64,000 nt of DNA from an uncultured Sphingomonadaceae bacterium (GCA_947501325.1 CANMVC010000002.1:310001-374000), one strand, 5' to 3'. Shown: positions 9,238 through 20,428, numbered from the stretch's first letter. Notes: a model not told the origin generated them from the letters alone. Made by a program: numbers and translations.

Positions 9238-12200
9238 GTGTCCTATTTAGACAAACTACTCTCCTCCGATGGTGGATTGACTCTGGCTGGAGTGACGGCC
9301 GGTTATCGCCCATATTGCCTGGCGGACATGGCCGTGCAATCGGGCCGACGGACCGTATTCATCGCAACCGACGACGCAGCCATGAGCGCAGTCGCAGAGG
9401 CCGCGCGTTATTTTCAGCCCGAATTGGAAATTATCGAATTTCCCGCGTGGGATTGCCTGCCCTATGATCGGGCGTCCCCGGCGCTTCATACCACTTCAGA
9501 ACGACTGGCGGCTTTGTCCCGCCTTGCACTGCCAGCCTCTGGCGGACAATTGGTCCTTACAACGGCTAATGCTGTAACCCAGCGCGTGCTGGAACCCTCG
9601 CGGATCAAGGAACTGGTAACGCGATTGGCTCCAGGCACTGTAGTCGAACAAGAAAAATTGATATCATTTCTCTATTCAAACGGATTTGTACGGGTTGATA
9701 CCGTGGCGGATAGCGGCGAGTTTGCTGCGCGTGGCGGGCTGATCGATCTGTTTCCACCTGGCGCTGATATGCCGCTTCGCATTGACCTTTTCGGTGACGA
9801 AATAGAGACTTTGCGTCAATTTGATCCTGCTGATCAAAGGACCATCGGGAAGGTCGAGGGCTTCGATCTCTTACCCGTTTCAGAGGTTTTGCTGGACGAA
9901 ACCAGCATCACCCGCTTTCGCACGCGCTATCGGGATCTGTTCGGTGCCGTCTCGACCAGCGATCCAATTTATCAATCCATCTCCGAAGGCCGCAGGCTTT
10001 CCGGCATGGAGCATTGGCTGCCGCTTATCGAAGAACGATTGGTCAGCTTTTTCGATTATCTGTCTGATGACACATTGGTCATCCGTGACGCAGCCGTGAC
10101 GGCGGCAGCGGATGCCCAATTTGCTTCTATCGCGGATTATTACAAGAACCGTCAGGAAGCAGACAAGGCAAATTTGTCGAGCTATCGACCGCTAAAACCG
10201 GGAATGCTCTATCTGGAGCCATCCGAATGGACAGCCCAGCAGTCAGACAACCCGATCCACGTCATCAGTGAATTTGACGAACCGGAATCATCGACTGTCC
10301 TCTCCCTGTCCGTATCTTCTCCACGTGACTTTTCTCCAGAACGTGCGCGGAACGAGAATATATACAAGGCGTTAGCAGCTCATCTTAATACGCTAACAAA
10401 AACAGGCACTACCGCGATATTGGCGAGCTACAGCAATGGCTCCCGCGCAAGATTGTTCGACTTGCTTCAGGATCACGGCGTTAACGCTGCGACAATTTGC
10501 GATGACTGGAATTCCAGCAAAGCGGCCGGAGCATCGGTTGCACTGACCGTTTTGCCGCTGGCTTCGGGTTTTCGAACTGATGATATCGCCCTGCTCACCG
10601 AGCAGGATATTTTCGGTGACCGACTGGTCCGCAAATCGAAACGGCGCAAGAGCGGTGATGCCTTTATCGAGGAATTATCGGCGCTCAGTCAGGGCGACTT
10701 GGTTGTCCATCTGGAACACGGTATCGGCCTATATGAGGGCATTGTATCCATTCCGGTCGGTGAAAGCCCGCATGACTGTGTTGCGCTGAAATATGCTGGT
10801 GGCGACAAACTGTTTGTTCCGGTTGAGAATATCGACGTGCTTAGTCGCTATGGCGAAGGCGGCGAAACAGTAGTTCTTGATCGATTGGGTGGTGAGGGCT
10901 GGCAAAGGCGCAAGTCGAAACTCAAGGAGCGCATAAGAGCAATTGCGCATGAACTGCTAAGAACTGCCGCCGCGCGCGCCCTGCAGCCGGCAACGCCAGC
11001 AAGAATTGAAGCAACCGAGATGGCAGGTTTCGTTGACCGCTTCCCGTACCAGGAAACCGACGACCAGCAGCAAGCTATTGAAGAAGTCCTTGGCGACATG
11101 GCTTCAGGCAAAGCAATGGACCGGCTTGTCTGCGGTGATGTGGGTTTTGGCAAAACCGAGGTTGCCATGCGCGCTGCGTTTGCGGCTGCCATGGCAGGGA
11201 TGCAGGTCGCAATTATCGCCCCGACGACGCTCCTCGCGCGACAGCATTTCAGCAATTTCGAAGAACGCTTCAGGCCTTTTCCGATAAATCTTGGCCGATT
11301 ATCGCGTCTTGTGCCTGCTGCCGAAGCAAAGAAGACCAAAGAAGGCCTGACCAATGGCAAGATTGATATAGTCATCGGCACACACGCCCTGATAGCCAAA
11401 TCAATCGAATTTCAGCGGCTTGGCCTGATCATTGTCGATGAAGAACAAAAATTTGGCGTCACACATAAAGAGCGGCTCAAGGCGATGAAGGCGGATGTGC
11501 ACGTACTGACACTAACCGCTACGCCCATTCCGCGCACATTGCAGATGGCCATGACAGGTTTGCGTGAGCTATCCGTGATCCAAACACCGCCCGTCGATCG
11601 CCTCGCGGTTCGCACTTATGTTATGCCTTGGGACCCCATTCCATTGCGAGAGGCATTGATGCGCGAACATTATCGCGGCGGACAAAGCTTTATCGTCGTT
11701 CCGCGCATCGCAGATCTCCCGGAAATTCAAGAATTTCTGAAAGAATATGCGCCCGAGATCAGTTTCGTCGTCGCCCATGGCCAAATGCCCCCGGCTCAGG
11801 TCGAAGAACGGATGTCGGCCTTTTATGACAAGCAATATGATGTGCTTTTGGCGACCACAATTGTGGAAAGCGGTCTTGATATTCCGAGTGCCAATACTCT
11901 GATCATCCATCGCGCCGACCGGTTTGGACTCGCCCAGCTCTATCAATTGCGCGGTCGGGTCGGGCGATCCAAGACCCGCGCTTATGCTTATATGGTGACA
12001 CCAAAAGATAGAATCATTACGGAAAAGGCTGAAAAGCGGCTGAAAATTCTGGGTGATCTGGATAGCCTTGGCGCAGGTTTTGAGCTCGCCAGTCACGATC
12101 TTGATATTCGCGGTGCTGGCAATCTGCTTGGTGACGAGCAATCCGGCCATATCCGTGAAGTTGGTTTTGAACTTTACCAATCAATGCTGGAAGATGCGAT

Positions 12201-12708
12201 TCTCGAAGCAAAAGCCAAAGGCGCTGGCTTGGATGCGAGGACCGAGAATTTCTCACCGCAGATTACCGTGGATGCGCCGATCCTGATTCCCGAAAAATAT
12301 GTGCCCGATCTATCGCTCCGCATGGGCCTTTACCGCCGGATGAACGGACTGCAAACTCATCAAGAAATACAAGCCTTTGCAGCAGAAATGATAGACCGGT
12401 TCGGAGAGTTGCCGGTGGAGACCGATAATCTGCTTAAGTTGATGGAAATCAAGATGAATTGCGTTAAAGCCCATATCTCCAAGATAGAAATGGGTCCGCG
12501 CGGCGCTTTAGTAAGCTTTCACAAAGACAAGTTCCCCAATGTTCCCGGCCTGCTAGCTTATGCCGAACGCCTGAAAGGCACGGCTAAGATCAGACCTGAT
12601 AACAAGCTATTTATCGAGCGGCGCTGGCGTGATCCGCGGTCAAGGCTGCACGGTTTGACGCAGCTGAGTAATGGATTGTCAAAACTGGCCCAGCAAAAGC
12701 AAAGCTGA
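9238..12708 (+). CDS. mfd: Transcription-repair coupling factor Mfd
   Basis: A 1156-residue ATPase that pushes stalled RNA polymerase off lesions and recruits UvrA. The order is a UvrB-homology N-terminal module, an RNAP-interaction domain around residues 480-570 (GDLVVHLEHGIGLYEGI), then a RecG-like translocase with Walker A GDVGFGKTE, DEEQKFGV and TATPIPRTLQMAM, and QLRGRVGRS. The C-terminal TRCF (D7) domain follows. It starts with GTG at 9238. Length is typical. It is convergent with the GGDEF/EAL gene, 11 bp apart. Confidence 0.97.
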   Translation: MSYLDKLLSSDGGLTLAGVTAGYRPYCLADMAVQSGRRTVFIATDDAAMSAVAEAARYFQPELEIIEFPAWDCLPYDRASPALHTTSERLAALSRLALPASGGQLVLTTANAVTQRVLEPSRIKELVTRLAPGTVVEQEKLISFLYSNGFVRVDTVADSGEFAARGGLIDLFPPGADMPLRIDLFGDEIETLRQFDPADQRTIGKVEGFDLLPVSEVLLDETSITRFRTRYRDLFGAVSTSDPIYQSISEGRRLSGMEHWLPLIEERLVSFFDYLSDDTLVIRDAAVTAAADAQFASIADYYKNRQEADKANLSSYRPLKPGMLYLEPSEWTAQQSDNPIHVISEFDEPESSTVLSLSVSSPRDFSPERARNENIYKALAAHLNTLTKTGTTAILASYSNGSRARLFDLLQDHGVNAATICDDWNSSKAAGASVALTVLPLASGFRTDDIALLTEQDIFGDRLVRKSKRRKSGDAFIEELSALSQGDLVVHLEHGIGLYEGIVSIPVGESPHDCVALKYAGGDKLFVPVENIDVLSRYGEGGETVVLDRLGGEGWQRRKSKLKERIRAIAHELLRTAAARALQPATPARIEATEMAGFVDRFPYQETDDQQQAIEEVLGDMASGKAMDRLVCGDVGFGKTEVAMRAAFAAAMAGMQVAIIAPTTLLARQHFSNFEERFRPFPINLGRLSRLVPAAEAKKTKEGLTNGKIDIVIGTHALIAKSIEFQRLGLIIVDEEQKFGVTHKERLKAMKADVHVLTLTATPIPRTLQMAMTGLRELSVIQTPPVDRLAVRTYVMPWDPIPLREALMREHYRGGQSFIVVPRIADLPEIQEFLKEYAPEISFVVAHGQMPPAQVEERMSAFYDKQYDVLLATTIVESGLDIPSANTLIIHRADRFGLAQLYQLRGRVGRSKTRAYAYMVTPKDRIITEKAEKRLKILGDLDSLGAGFELASHDLDIRGAGNLLGDEQSGHIREVGFELYQSMLEDAILEAKAKGAGLDARTENFSPQITVDAPILIPEKYVPDLSLRMGLYRRMNGLQTHQEIQAFAAEMIDRFGELPVETDNLLKLMEIKMNCVKAHISKIEMGPRGALVSFHKDKFPNVPGLLAYAERLKGTAKIRPDNKLFIERRWRDPRSRLHGLTQLSNGLSKLAQQKQS

Positions 12709-12719
12709 CGCGATTCCCA

Positions 12720-14792
12720 TCAGTTGCTTCGCAATGCAAATATTTCAAACTCTTCGGCTGAAATTGGTCCAGACCTCAGAAAGCCTTGAAAATACCGACA
12801 GCCTTGCTCCGCAAGCGTTGCCAGCTGGGCTTCTGTCTCTACCCCTTCGGCAATAACCGACAAACCGAGACTGTGCGCCATTTCGATGATGGACTTTACC
12901 ACCACCTGATCTTTTGTCGAACCACTGATATCGCTGGTTAAACCGCTATCGATCTTGAGATAATCAAGTGGTAGATTTTTTAAGTAGGACAAGCTGCTAT
13001 AGCCTGTTCCAAAATCGTCGATCGCGATGCACAGACCTTGCTCTCGAAGCGCGGCGAGACGCTGTGCAGCAGCATGCAGGTCGCCAATTAGCTCGCTTTC
13101 GGTAATTTCCAGAGTAGTTCGAGAAGCATCAAAACCTGCGCTTTCGAGGCCCTGCATCATATTTTTTACAAAATCAGCGTTGGCAAGATCGCCCGCGGTG
13201 ACATTGATAGATAGGCGCAAAAAAGAGAGGCTTTCAGGCCAATGGCCCGCTGTCTGAAAAGCGCGTTTATGGATATGCGACGACAAAAGCTCCATCAAAC
13301 CAGCGCGCTCCGCTACCGAAAACAGTGTTGCGGCTCCCAGAAAACCAAGTGTCGGGTGATTCCAGCGCGCCAAGGCTTCCGCACCGATTAATTGCCCGGT
13401 ATCGACCTTAAACTGTGGCTGCAGCGCTATGGTGATATCGCCATGTTCCAAAACATGAGCCAAATCTGACTCCAGCTGTTGTTCCACCAGAATATTATTC
13501 TCGGGAGAAGAACTGACCCGCAAGGGAGACGCATCAGATGCCATCGCTTCGGCTAGAGCAAGGGTTGCCCGCCTGATGAGCACGCTTTCGTCCCCGGAAT
13601 CACTTGCAATCGCGACCCCTGCCCGGGCCACTAATCCGATATTGCGTGCTTCGACAGACATGGGTTGAAAAACGCTGCCCAGCAATTCTTCGGCGTGGGA
13701 GACATATTCCTGTACGATATCGCTTGAGCCATTCGTAAGCTCCATTACTACAACAAAATTTTGCCCGTCCATCCTGGCAACCAGGATGTGATCGGGCGAA
13801 TAATCGATGGTTTTCGAGATTAGTCGCTGACCGATACGGCGCATAATTTCATCGCCAATGCCGCGTCCATAGGCAGCGTTGATGGTGGCGAAATTCTTGA
13901 TACCAAACATTGTAAGACCTAGATTGCGTCCAGCTGCAAGGCGGCTCTGCATCCAGTTCCTGGCTGATGAACCGTTTCGCAAACCCGACAACATATCGCG
14001 TTCTGTCCAGCCAAGATCCGCTTCATTATCCGTGGCCCGCTCCAGGCGGCCATGGATCCAGTCTCCGGAGTCATGGAGATGATGAATAATCTTATTGCCA
14101 TTACGGATGTGGGTCACGGCGGCCTGTGTTGCCCCGCCATGCAAACGGCCCATGGCTCCACGAACACGCATTCGATCCTCGACCGACAAAACGCGATAAA
14201 TTCCTGTCACCGGATATGTATCAAAGCGAACCTCAGGAAAACTTGATTCCAGTTTCTTACTAACCCAGTTTTGGCCAATTCCCTGCTTTGAAAATGACCA
14301 TTGTTCATCAACTTCCGTCAGTAATTCGTTGAAATCACGGGTGGCTTTTGTTCCACCTCGGATATTTTCAACATAGCGATAAGCAAAATTTATGGCTTGA
14401 TCGAGATCGGCATGCGGATTTGTAATATCCAAAAAATGGGTTGCGCCAGCATGATGACATTTTTTTGCAACATCGCTCTGCCCCCCTCCGTCTGCCAGAG
14501 CGAGAATGGCGATGCCGTTATTATCGTCGAGGTCCGCCAAATCAACAATGGCAGCCAATCCATCATCGACTGCACCCCTTAAATCAATAAGTGCGATCAA
14601 GGCGTTGGACGACAAGAATCGGCCCCTCAATCCTTCTTTGCGGCGAGCAGAGCTCACTCGCCATCCTCCGGCGGACACTTTTGCAGCCAGCGGATCCCTG
14701 TCGTGAAAGGATAGCAGGAACAGGTTCTTCAAAACGGCTTGATCCGATATTGTTTGCGACTTTTGAATGACTTTTGGCTTCCCGTTTTCCAA
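12720..14792 (-). CDS. Pseudo-receiver / degenerate GGDEF / EAL protein (probable c-di-GMP phosphodiesterase)
   Basis: A 690-residue soluble signalling protein. Residues ~60-140 look like a receiver-type fold without a clear phospho-Asp pocket. Residues ~285-430 are a GGDEF-like domain whose active-site signature reads MDGQNF at 341-346, so diguanylate cyclase activity is unlikely. Residues ~435-690 are an EAL domain with EAL at 472-474, the SINV Asn, EITESE, DDFGTGYSSL at 592-601, LKID and EGVET at 649-653. The catalytic set appears complete, so hydrolysis of c-di-GMP is inferred. A PilZ protein is encoded at 6.5 kb. Input signal unknown. Confidence 0.88.
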   Translation of the reverse strand: MENGKPKVIQKSQTISDQAVLKNLFLLSFHDRDPLAAKVSAGGWRVSSARRKEGLRGRFLSSNALIALIDLRGAVDDGLAAIVDLADLDDNNGIAILALADGGGQSDVAKKCHHAGATHFLDITNPHADLDQAINFAYRYVENIRGGTKATRDFNELLTEVDEQWSFSKQGIGQNWVSKKLESSFPEVRFDTYPVTGIYRVLSVEDRMRVRGAMGRLHGGATQAAVTHIRNGNKIIHHLHDSGDWIHGRLERATDNEADLGWTERDMLSGLRNGSSARNWMQSRLAAGRNLGLTMFGIKNFATINAAYGRGIGDEIMRRIGQRLISKTIDYSPDHILVARMDGQNFVVVMELTNGSSDIVQEYVSHAEELLGSVFQPMSVEARNIGLVARAGVAIASDSGDESVLIRRATLALAEAMASDASPLRVSSSPENNILVEQQLESDLAHVLEHGDITIALQPQFKVDTGQLIGAEALARWNHPTLGFLGAATLFSVAERAGLMELLSSHIHKRAFQTAGHWPESLSFLRLSINVTAGDLANADFVKNMMQGLESAGFDASRTTLEITESELIGDLHAAAQRLAALREQGLCIAIDDFGTGYSSLSYLKNLPLDYLKIDSGLTSDISGSTKDQVVVKSIIEMAHSLGLSVIAEGVETEAQLATLAEQGCRYFQGFLRSGPISAEEFEIFALRSN

Positions 14793-14918
14793 TTCCGACC
14801 CACTCTGGCCAAATGCAAAAATTCCTATCCTTTTCCATAGCGTCTAAATCTTTATAGGCCGTTGCCTGCATCTGAACAAAACGCTAGGATTTTCATCAGC
14901 AATCTATTGGATCTAGTG

Positions 14919-15905
14919 ATGTTGGACGGTTTTGGCCGCAAAATTGATTATCTACGCATATCGGTCACGGACCGATGCAATTTTCGTTGTCAATATTGCA
15001 TGTCGGAAAACATGACTTTCATGCCAAAGGCGGAATTGCTCACGCTGGAGGAGATAACACTGATCGCAGAGCGATTCATTGGTCATGGTGTCAAAAAAAT
15101 TCGGCTGACTGGTGGCGAACCTTTAGTCAGACGCGATATGAGCGATGTGATCCAAAGGCTTGGCCGCAAAGTTAAATCCGGTGAACTGGAAGAATTGACG
15201 CTGACCACCAATGGTACGCTGCTGAGCGATTACGCGGCGCATTTAGCCGATAATAATGTGCGACGGATCAATGTCAGCATGGATACTCTGGATCCAGCAG
15301 ATTTTGCAGAAATCACCCGCGGCGGAAAAGTGGAACAGGTTTTAACAGGAATAGCGGCGGCGAAGCAGGTCGGCATTCAAGTTAAAATAAACATGGTAGC
15401 TCTGCGCGGATTTAACCAGAACGCGTTGTTCCCAATGGCCGAATATTGCGCGCGCAACGGTCATGATCTTACGATCATTGAAACGATGCCACTGGGTGAC
15501 GTGGGGGCGGATAGAAAACTGGAGCATATTCCAGCAGAAGAATTTATCGCACCGCTATTGGCGCAATATCCATCTAACCCGATTTCGCATAAAAGCGCTG
15601 GTCCCGCCCGCTATATGTCTGTCGAACCTCTGGGGCTCCGACTGGGACTGATAACGCCGCTGAGCCAAAATTTCTGCGACAATTGCAATCGACTGCGCTT
15701 AACCACGGATGGCAAGATATTTATGTGCCTTGGTCATAACGCGCATGTTGATTTACGTGCCGCAGTGCGCAATGAAGGAATTGAGGCTGTTGATCGGTTG
15801 CTTCAAAAAGCTTTGAAGCTCAAACCGTTACGACATGATTTTAATGCGCAATTAGACGGGTCCGCGGACATATTGGAGCGTCACATGAACGTTACGGGCG
15901 GATGA
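14919..15905 (+). CDS. moaA: GTP 3',8-cyclase MoaA
   Basis: A radical SAM enzyme of 328 residues that converts GTP to 3',8-cH2GTP, the first step of molybdopterin synthesis; MoaC (63.2 kb) completes the step. The radical SAM motif CNFRCQYC holds the first iron-sulfur cluster. The C-terminal FCDNCNRLRL ... MCLG Cys set holds the second, and the tail ends in Gly-Gly as the family requires. ATG at 14919 is preferred; an upstream TTG at 14862 would add 19 unrelated residues. The stop overlaps the nadK start by four bases. Confidence 0.95.
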   Translation: MLDGFGRKIDYLRISVTDRCNFRCQYCMSENMTFMPKAELLTLEEITLIAERFIGHGVKKIRLTGGEPLVRRDMSDVIQRLGRKVKSGELEELTLTTNGTLLSDYAAHLADNNVRRINVSMDTLDPADFAEITRGGKVEQVLTGIAAAKQVGIQVKINMVALRGFNQNALFPMAEYCARNGHDLTIIETMPLGDVGADRKLEHIPAEEFIAPLLAQYPSNPISHKSAGPARYMSVEPLGLRLGLITPLSQNFCDNCNRLRLTTDGKIFMCLGHNAHVDLRAAVRNEGIEAVDRLLQKALKLKPLRHDFNAQLDGSADILERHMNVTGG

Positions 15906-16675
15906 GTGAAGTAAAATGGGCATTAATCGTGTCCCCCACCCCGCAGGCTCAGGAAGCGGGAGAAAAACTCAAGCCCTTGATGGATTGGGTACCGATTGAG
16001 GAAGCCAACCAGGCCGTTGTATTGGGCGGCGACGGTTTTATGCTGCAAACTTTGCATCAGATGCTCAACCGGCGTAAAATTATGCCTGTTTACGGTATGA
16101 ATTTGGGCACGGTCGGATTTCTGATGAACAACTGGCATCAAGATGACCTCGTGGGTCGCATGGAAGGTGCGCGCCCGTTCAAAGTTCGCCCGTTAAAAAT
16201 GGAAGTGGAAACCATTTCCGGTGCGACATTTGTGATGCCAGCGATCAATGAAGTTTCTCTGTTGAGAGAGACCCGGCAGACGGCAAAGCTTGAGATAGAA
16301 GTTAACAACCGAATCATGCTCGAAGAGTTGGTCTGCGATGGTGTGTTAATCGCCACACCAGCAGGCTCGACTGCCTATAATTTATCTGCAAATGGCCCCA
16401 TATTGCCGCTCGGATCCAATTTATTGGCGCTAACGCCGATCAGCCCCTTCCGTCCTCGCCGCTGGAAGGGTGCTATTTTACCAGATAAAATGCCGATCAG
16501 TATCAAGGTGCTAAATGCCGAAAAACGGCCTGTCAGCGCGGTTGGGGACCAACAAGAAGTACGTGATGTCGCCAAGGTGACGGTCTCGATCGACCGCAAT
16601 CAGACACTGACCATGTTGTTTGATCCCGAACATGCGCTAGATGACCGTATAGCCATGGAACAATTTGTCGTTTGA
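15902..16675 (+). CDS. nadK: NAD kinase
   Basis: The 257-residue enzyme phosphorylates NAD to NADP. It has the GGDGFML motif (residues ~41-47; the Asp is catalytic), the NEVSLLRE segment and the GSTAYNLSANGPILP segment that binds NAD. Length and layout fit the short alphaproteobacterial NAD kinases. It overlaps moaA by ATGA, so the two are co-translated. tRNA-Asn follows 74 bp downstream. Confidence 0.95.
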   Translation: MSEVKWALIVSPTPQAQEAGEKLKPLMDWVPIEEANQAVVLGGDGFMLQTLHQMLNRRKIMPVYGMNLGTVGFLMNNWHQDDLVGRMEGARPFKVRPLKMEVETISGATFVMPAINEVSLLRETRQTAKLEIEVNNRIMLEELVCDGVLIATPAGSTAYNLSANGPILPLGSNLLALTPISPFRPRRWKGAILPDKMPISIKVLNAEKRPVSAVGDQQEVRDVAKVTVSIDRNQTLTMLFDPEHALDDRIAMEQFVV

Positions 16676-16749
16676 TGGCTTGCGGCGAGCAAATGACATT
16701 GTTATAGGCGCGCTTCACAAAGAAAGTCTCGGTTCACAATCGAGCCTGT

Positions 16750-16824
16750 TCCCCGATAGCTCAGCGGTAGAGCGTTCGACTGTTAATCGAAATGTCGTAG
16801 GTTCGAATCCTACTCGGGGAGCCA
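16750..16824 (+). tRNA. tRNA-Asn (anticodon GTT)
   Basis: All four arms fold. The acceptor stem is TCCCCGA with TCGGGGA, followed by discriminator G and an encoded CCA. The D arm is GCTC-AGCGGTA-GAGC. The anticodon stem is TTCGA/TCGAA around the loop CTGTTAA, giving anticodon GTT (Asn). The T arm has GTTCGAATC. Length with CCA is 75 nt. Confidence 0.97.
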
Positions 16825-16895
16825 TTAACTTCTTTTAAAATCAAGAAGATAATTCCATCACTCCACCGCGGGTGCGGCAACAAAGCCCAATCACT

Positions 16896-17669
16896 CTACC
16901 CAAATTGCTGCCATAGGATGCGGAAGGCCACATAAAGGATCAACAGCGCAGTCAATCGCTGGATCCATTTTTCTGGCAACGCTTTGCTGGCTAGAAAACT
17001 GCCAATTTGTCCGCCAGCAAGCACGGCAAGGAAAAGTGGCCAATAGGACAATATCGCTGCGCTGCCCTGCTCCCATTGCGATTTCATCAGCTGACCGGCC
17101 AGCCCGCTGGCCGAATTGACGAGAATGAATATACTGGCCGTCGCAGCAATTTTGCGACTATCTGCCCAGTTCGTCAGGAATAAAAGCGGCGCGAGGAATA
17201 TGCCCCCGCCTATCCCGACCATTCCCGATAGAAACCCGATTGCCCCGCCCGCTGTTGGCGCAAACCATATCGAACCTGAGCGCGACTGCCAGGATATCGC
17301 ATGCCGATTTCGAAAATAGGGTTCGGCAAAAAGCAAAAAGCCGGCAATTCCCAATGAAAAGCCCAATAAAATCAGGAAACTGTCCCGATCTATGGCCAGA
17401 CGACCACCAGCCCAGGCGGCTGGTACCGACAGCAGCAGGATCGGCCATATTCTGCGCCAATCGATCAATCCCCGCATTTGAAACCGTAACGTACCGCCCG
17501 CGACCACAATGATATTACAGAGCAGAGCGATGATCGGCAGCGTCCGGTAATCCACATCGGCAAGCGCAAGCAAGGCGATATATGTAGAGCCGCCGCCAAA
17601 GCCGACAGACGCATAAAGCGCTGCCGTCAGAAAGAAAAGCAGCGCGAGACCGGCAGTGCCCAAAGCCAT
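16896..17669 (-). CDS. TauE/SafE-family sulfite/anion exporter
   Basis: The 257-residue protein is almost entirely hydrophobic with about eight predicted membrane helices. It shows the family's two-fold repeat: an N-terminal half with GFGGGSTYIALL and a second half with GMVGIGGGIFLAPLL. TauE/SafE proteins move sulfite, sulfoacetate or related anions across the inner membrane, but the substrate cannot be told from sequence. It lies downstream of secA on the same strand with a 32-bp gap and may be co-transcribed. Confidence 0.88.
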   Translation of the reverse strand: MALGTAGLALLFFLTAALYASVGFGGGSTYIALLALADVDYRTLPIIALLCNIIVVAGGTLRFQMRGLIDWRRIWPILLLSVPAAWAGGRLAIDRDSFLILLGFSLGIAGFLLFAEPYFRNRHAISWQSRSGSIWFAPTAGGAIGFLSGMVGIGGGIFLAPLLFLTNWADSRKIAATASIFILVNSASGLAGQLMKSQWEQGSAAILSYWPLFLAVLAGGQIGSFLASKALPEKWIQRLTALLILYVAFRILWQQFG

Positions 17670-17701
17670 GTCAGGTCTCGCGCCGCGTGTAGCTCACAGG
17701 A

Positions 17702-20428
17702 TCAATATTTGCCGTGGCAATGCTTATATTTACGGCCCGATCCACATGGGCAAGGGGCGTTGCGACTGACACCATCGAAATTGACTCCATCGGCCACTGC
17801 CCCACCTGATTGGCGTGGCGGCAGCGTCGAGGAAACCGTACCGAGTGTTCCGCCATCAATATCGTCGCTATTATCTTCACCCGTTAGCGGATCAATATGT
17901 GTGGTGAGGAAGTCTGGCAGTTCCGGCAATTCCGGTACCTGTATCTCTTCTTCTCGATGGAACTGGCTGACCGCAATGGTCTTGGTCACACTTTCTCGAA
18001 TGACTTCCAACATACGTTCGAAAAGACCGAACGCTTCCTTCTTATATTCATCCAATGGTTTTTTCTGGGCATAGGCGCGCAAAAAAACCACCTGGCGCAG
18101 AGCATCCAATGTGGCGAGATGCTCTTTCCAATGATGATCGAGAGATTCCAGCAGGATTGATTTTTCTATCTGCACCCAGATTTCCCGATCAATCTGTTCT
18201 ACTTTGGCATTGAAATCAGCGTCCGCCAATTCCGCAATCCGCGTTTCGATAATTTCCGGTTCAACCGCATCTTCCTGCAACCATGCGTCGATATCAGGCT
18301 TGAGACCAAGCACCTCTTCCACACGGGTCTTCAGCGTCTCAACATCCCACTGCTCCGGATAGCTTCCTGGCGGGCAGCTGTCAGCGACCATAGCGTTGAC
18401 CGTCTCGAGCCGCATATCCTCGACAACATCGCCAACCGTCTCGGCATCCATGATTTCAGCGCGCTGCTCGTAGATCACCTTGCGCTGGTCATTCATGACG
18501 TCATCATATTCGACAACCTGTTTCCGGGCTTCGTAGTTCCGTGCTTCGACCTTTTTCTGCGCCGTTTCGATGGCTTTGGAGAGCCACTTACCGCCAATAG
18601 CCTCGCCATCTTCCAGGTTTTTGTTCATCATCTTGGCGAACATTGTCTCGGTCCCGAAGATGCGCAAAAGGTCATCTTCCAGGCAAAGATAGAAGCGGCT
18701 GAGGCCTGGATCACCCTGCCGCCCCGACCGGCCGCGCAGCTGGTTATCGATCCGGCGGCTTTCGTGCCGTTCCGTTCCAAGCACGAACAAACCGCCTGCA
18801 GCGCGAACTTCTTCACGCAGCGCCCGAACCTCTTCCTCGATCTTGGCAATGGCCTTGTCCCGCTCAGGGCCTTCTTCCATATCGGCAAGTTCTTGCTCGA
18901 TACGAAAATCAATATTGCCGCCAAGCTGAATATCAGTACCACGACCTGCCATGTTCGTGGCAATCGTCACCGCACCGGGACTACCGGCCTGTGCCACAAT
19001 TTGTGCTTCCTGCTCATGAAAACGAGCATTCAGGACGTTATGTGTCACCTCCTCCTTTTTCAGGAAATCGGACAGGAGCTCGGACTTCTCGATCGAGACA
19101 GTACCAACCAGGACAGGTTGTCCTTTATCGCTATGTTCTTTTATTTTCTTGGCGATAGCCGCGAATTTGTCGATCGTATTCTTATAAAACTCGTCGTTTT
19201 CGTCCATTCTCTGGATCGGTTTGTTCGTCGGGATGGTTACGACGTTCATTTTGTATATTTCAAAAAATTCCGCTGCCTCGGTCGCAGCGGTTCCGGTCAT
19301 ACCGGACAATTTTGGATACATCCGGAAATAGTTTTGGAATGTAATCGAAGCCATGGTTTGGTTTTCAGGTTCAATCTGAACACCTTCTTTGGCCTCTACC
19401 GCCTGATGTAGCCCGTTAGACCAACGACGTCCGTCCATCATCCGCCCGGTAAATTCGTCGATGATGACGACCTTGCCATCTTTAACGATGTAATCCGTAT
19501 CGCGCTTGCGCATGACATTGGCCATCAAGGCCTGATTCAGGTGATGCACAACCTGCGTATTCTCAAAGTCATAGAGATTATTGCCTTCCAGCAATCCGGC
19601 TTCTTCCAGAAGGCGTTCCGCTTTTTCGGTGCCCTCTTCCGTCAGCGAAATGTTACGGCTTTTTTCATCCTTTTCATAATCTTCTTCGGTAATATGCTGA
19701 ACAACCTCGTTCACCGAAACATAGAGCTCTGACTTGTCATCGGTTGGCCCCGAGATGATCAATGGTGTTCGCGCCTCATCGATCAGGATCGAATCCACCT
19801 CATCGACAATCGCGAAGTTAAAGGGCCGTTGGACCATTTGGCTGCGATCATGCTTCATATTGTCGCGCAAATAATCAAAGCCGAATTCGTTATTCGTACC
19901 GTAGGTAATATCGGCGGCATAAGCCTCCCGCCGTTGTTCTTCACTGATATTGGGAATGATTGTTCCAAGGGTCATGCCCAGGAAATTATAAACCTGGCTC
20001 ATCCACTCACCATCGCGGCGGGCCAGATAATCATTCACGGTAACAACGTGGACGCCTTTGCCTTCGATCGCATTCAGGTAGCAAGCGAGGGTCGCGACGA
20101 GGGTTTTGCCTTCACCGGTGCGCATTTCGGAAATTTCGCCGCGATGCAAAACAATACCGCCGACCATTTGCACGTCGTAGTGGCGCTGACCCAAGGTCCG
20201 TTTCGCTGCTTCGCGGACAACCGCGAATGCCTCTGGCAGAATATCGTCAAGCGTCTCACCATTGGCCACACGTTCGCGGAAATAGGGCGTTTTCGCCGCC
20301 AGCTCTTCATCGCTAAGCGGTTCGATTTCTGGTTCGAAAGCGTTGATTTTCTCAACCACTTTCATGATGGATTTAACGTAACGGTCGTTAGAAGACCCGA
20401 AAAGGGATTTGGCAAAGCCGCCGATCAT
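17702..20428 (-). CDS. secA: Preprotein translocase ATPase SecA
   Basis: The 908-residue motor drives unfolded preproteins through SecYEG. It has Walker [12 protein letters not shown] near residue 104, the [19 protein letters not shown] segment, the preprotein cross-linking domain, [10 protein letters not shown] and [11 protein letters not shown] (motif VI). It ends in a zinc-binding tail [14 protein letters not shown], which contacts SecB and phospholipids in most proteobacteria. Length is typical. SecG of the same system is encoded at 50.6 kb. Confidence 0.98.
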   Translation of the reverse strand: MIGGFAKSLFGSSNDRYVKSIMKVVEKINAFEPEIEPLSDEELAAKTPYFRERVANGETLDDILPEAFAVVREAAKRTLGQRHYDVQMVGGIVLHRGEISEMRTGEGKTLVATLACYLNAIEGKGVHVVTVNDYLARRDGEWMSQVYNFLGMTLGTIIPNISEEQRREAYAADITYGTNNEFGFDYLRDNMKHDRSQMVQRPFNFAIVDEVDSILIDEARTPLIISGPTDDKSELYVSVNEVVQHITEEDYEKDEKSRNISLTEEGTEKAERLLEEAGLLEGNNLYDFENTQVVHHLNQALMANVMRKRDTDYIVKDGKVVIIDEFTGRMMDGRRWSNGLHQAVEAKEGVQIEPENQTMASITFQNYFRMYPKLSGMTGTAATEAAEFFEIYKMNVVTIPTNKPIQRMDENDEFYKNTIDKFAAIAKKIKEHSDKGQPVLVGTVSIEKSELLSDFLKKEEVTHNVLNARFHEQEAQIVAQAGSPGAVTIATNMAGRGTDIQLGGNIDFRIEQELADMEEGPERDKAIAKIEEEVRALREEVRAAGGLFVLGTERHESRRIDNQLRGRSGRQGDPGLSRFYLCLEDDLLRIFGTETMFAKMMNKNLEDGEAIGGKWLSKAIETAQKKVEARNYEARKQVVEYDDVMNDQRKVIYEQRAEIMDAETVGDVVEDMRLETVNAMVADSCPPGSYPEQWDVETLKTRVEEVLGLKPDIDAWLQEDAVEPEIIETRIAELADADFNAKVEQIDREIWVQIEKSILLESLDHHWKEHLATLDALRQVVFLRAYAQKKPLDEYKKEAFGLFERMLEVIRESVTKTIAVSQFHREEEIQVPELPELPDFLTTHIDPLTGEDNSDDIDGGTLGTVSSTLPPRQSGGAVADGVNFDGVSRNAPCPCGSGRKYKHCHGKY

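Noticed and set aside
18764-19411. 215-residue frame antisense to secA
   Set aside because: It lies entirely within the secA gene and has no supporting motif.
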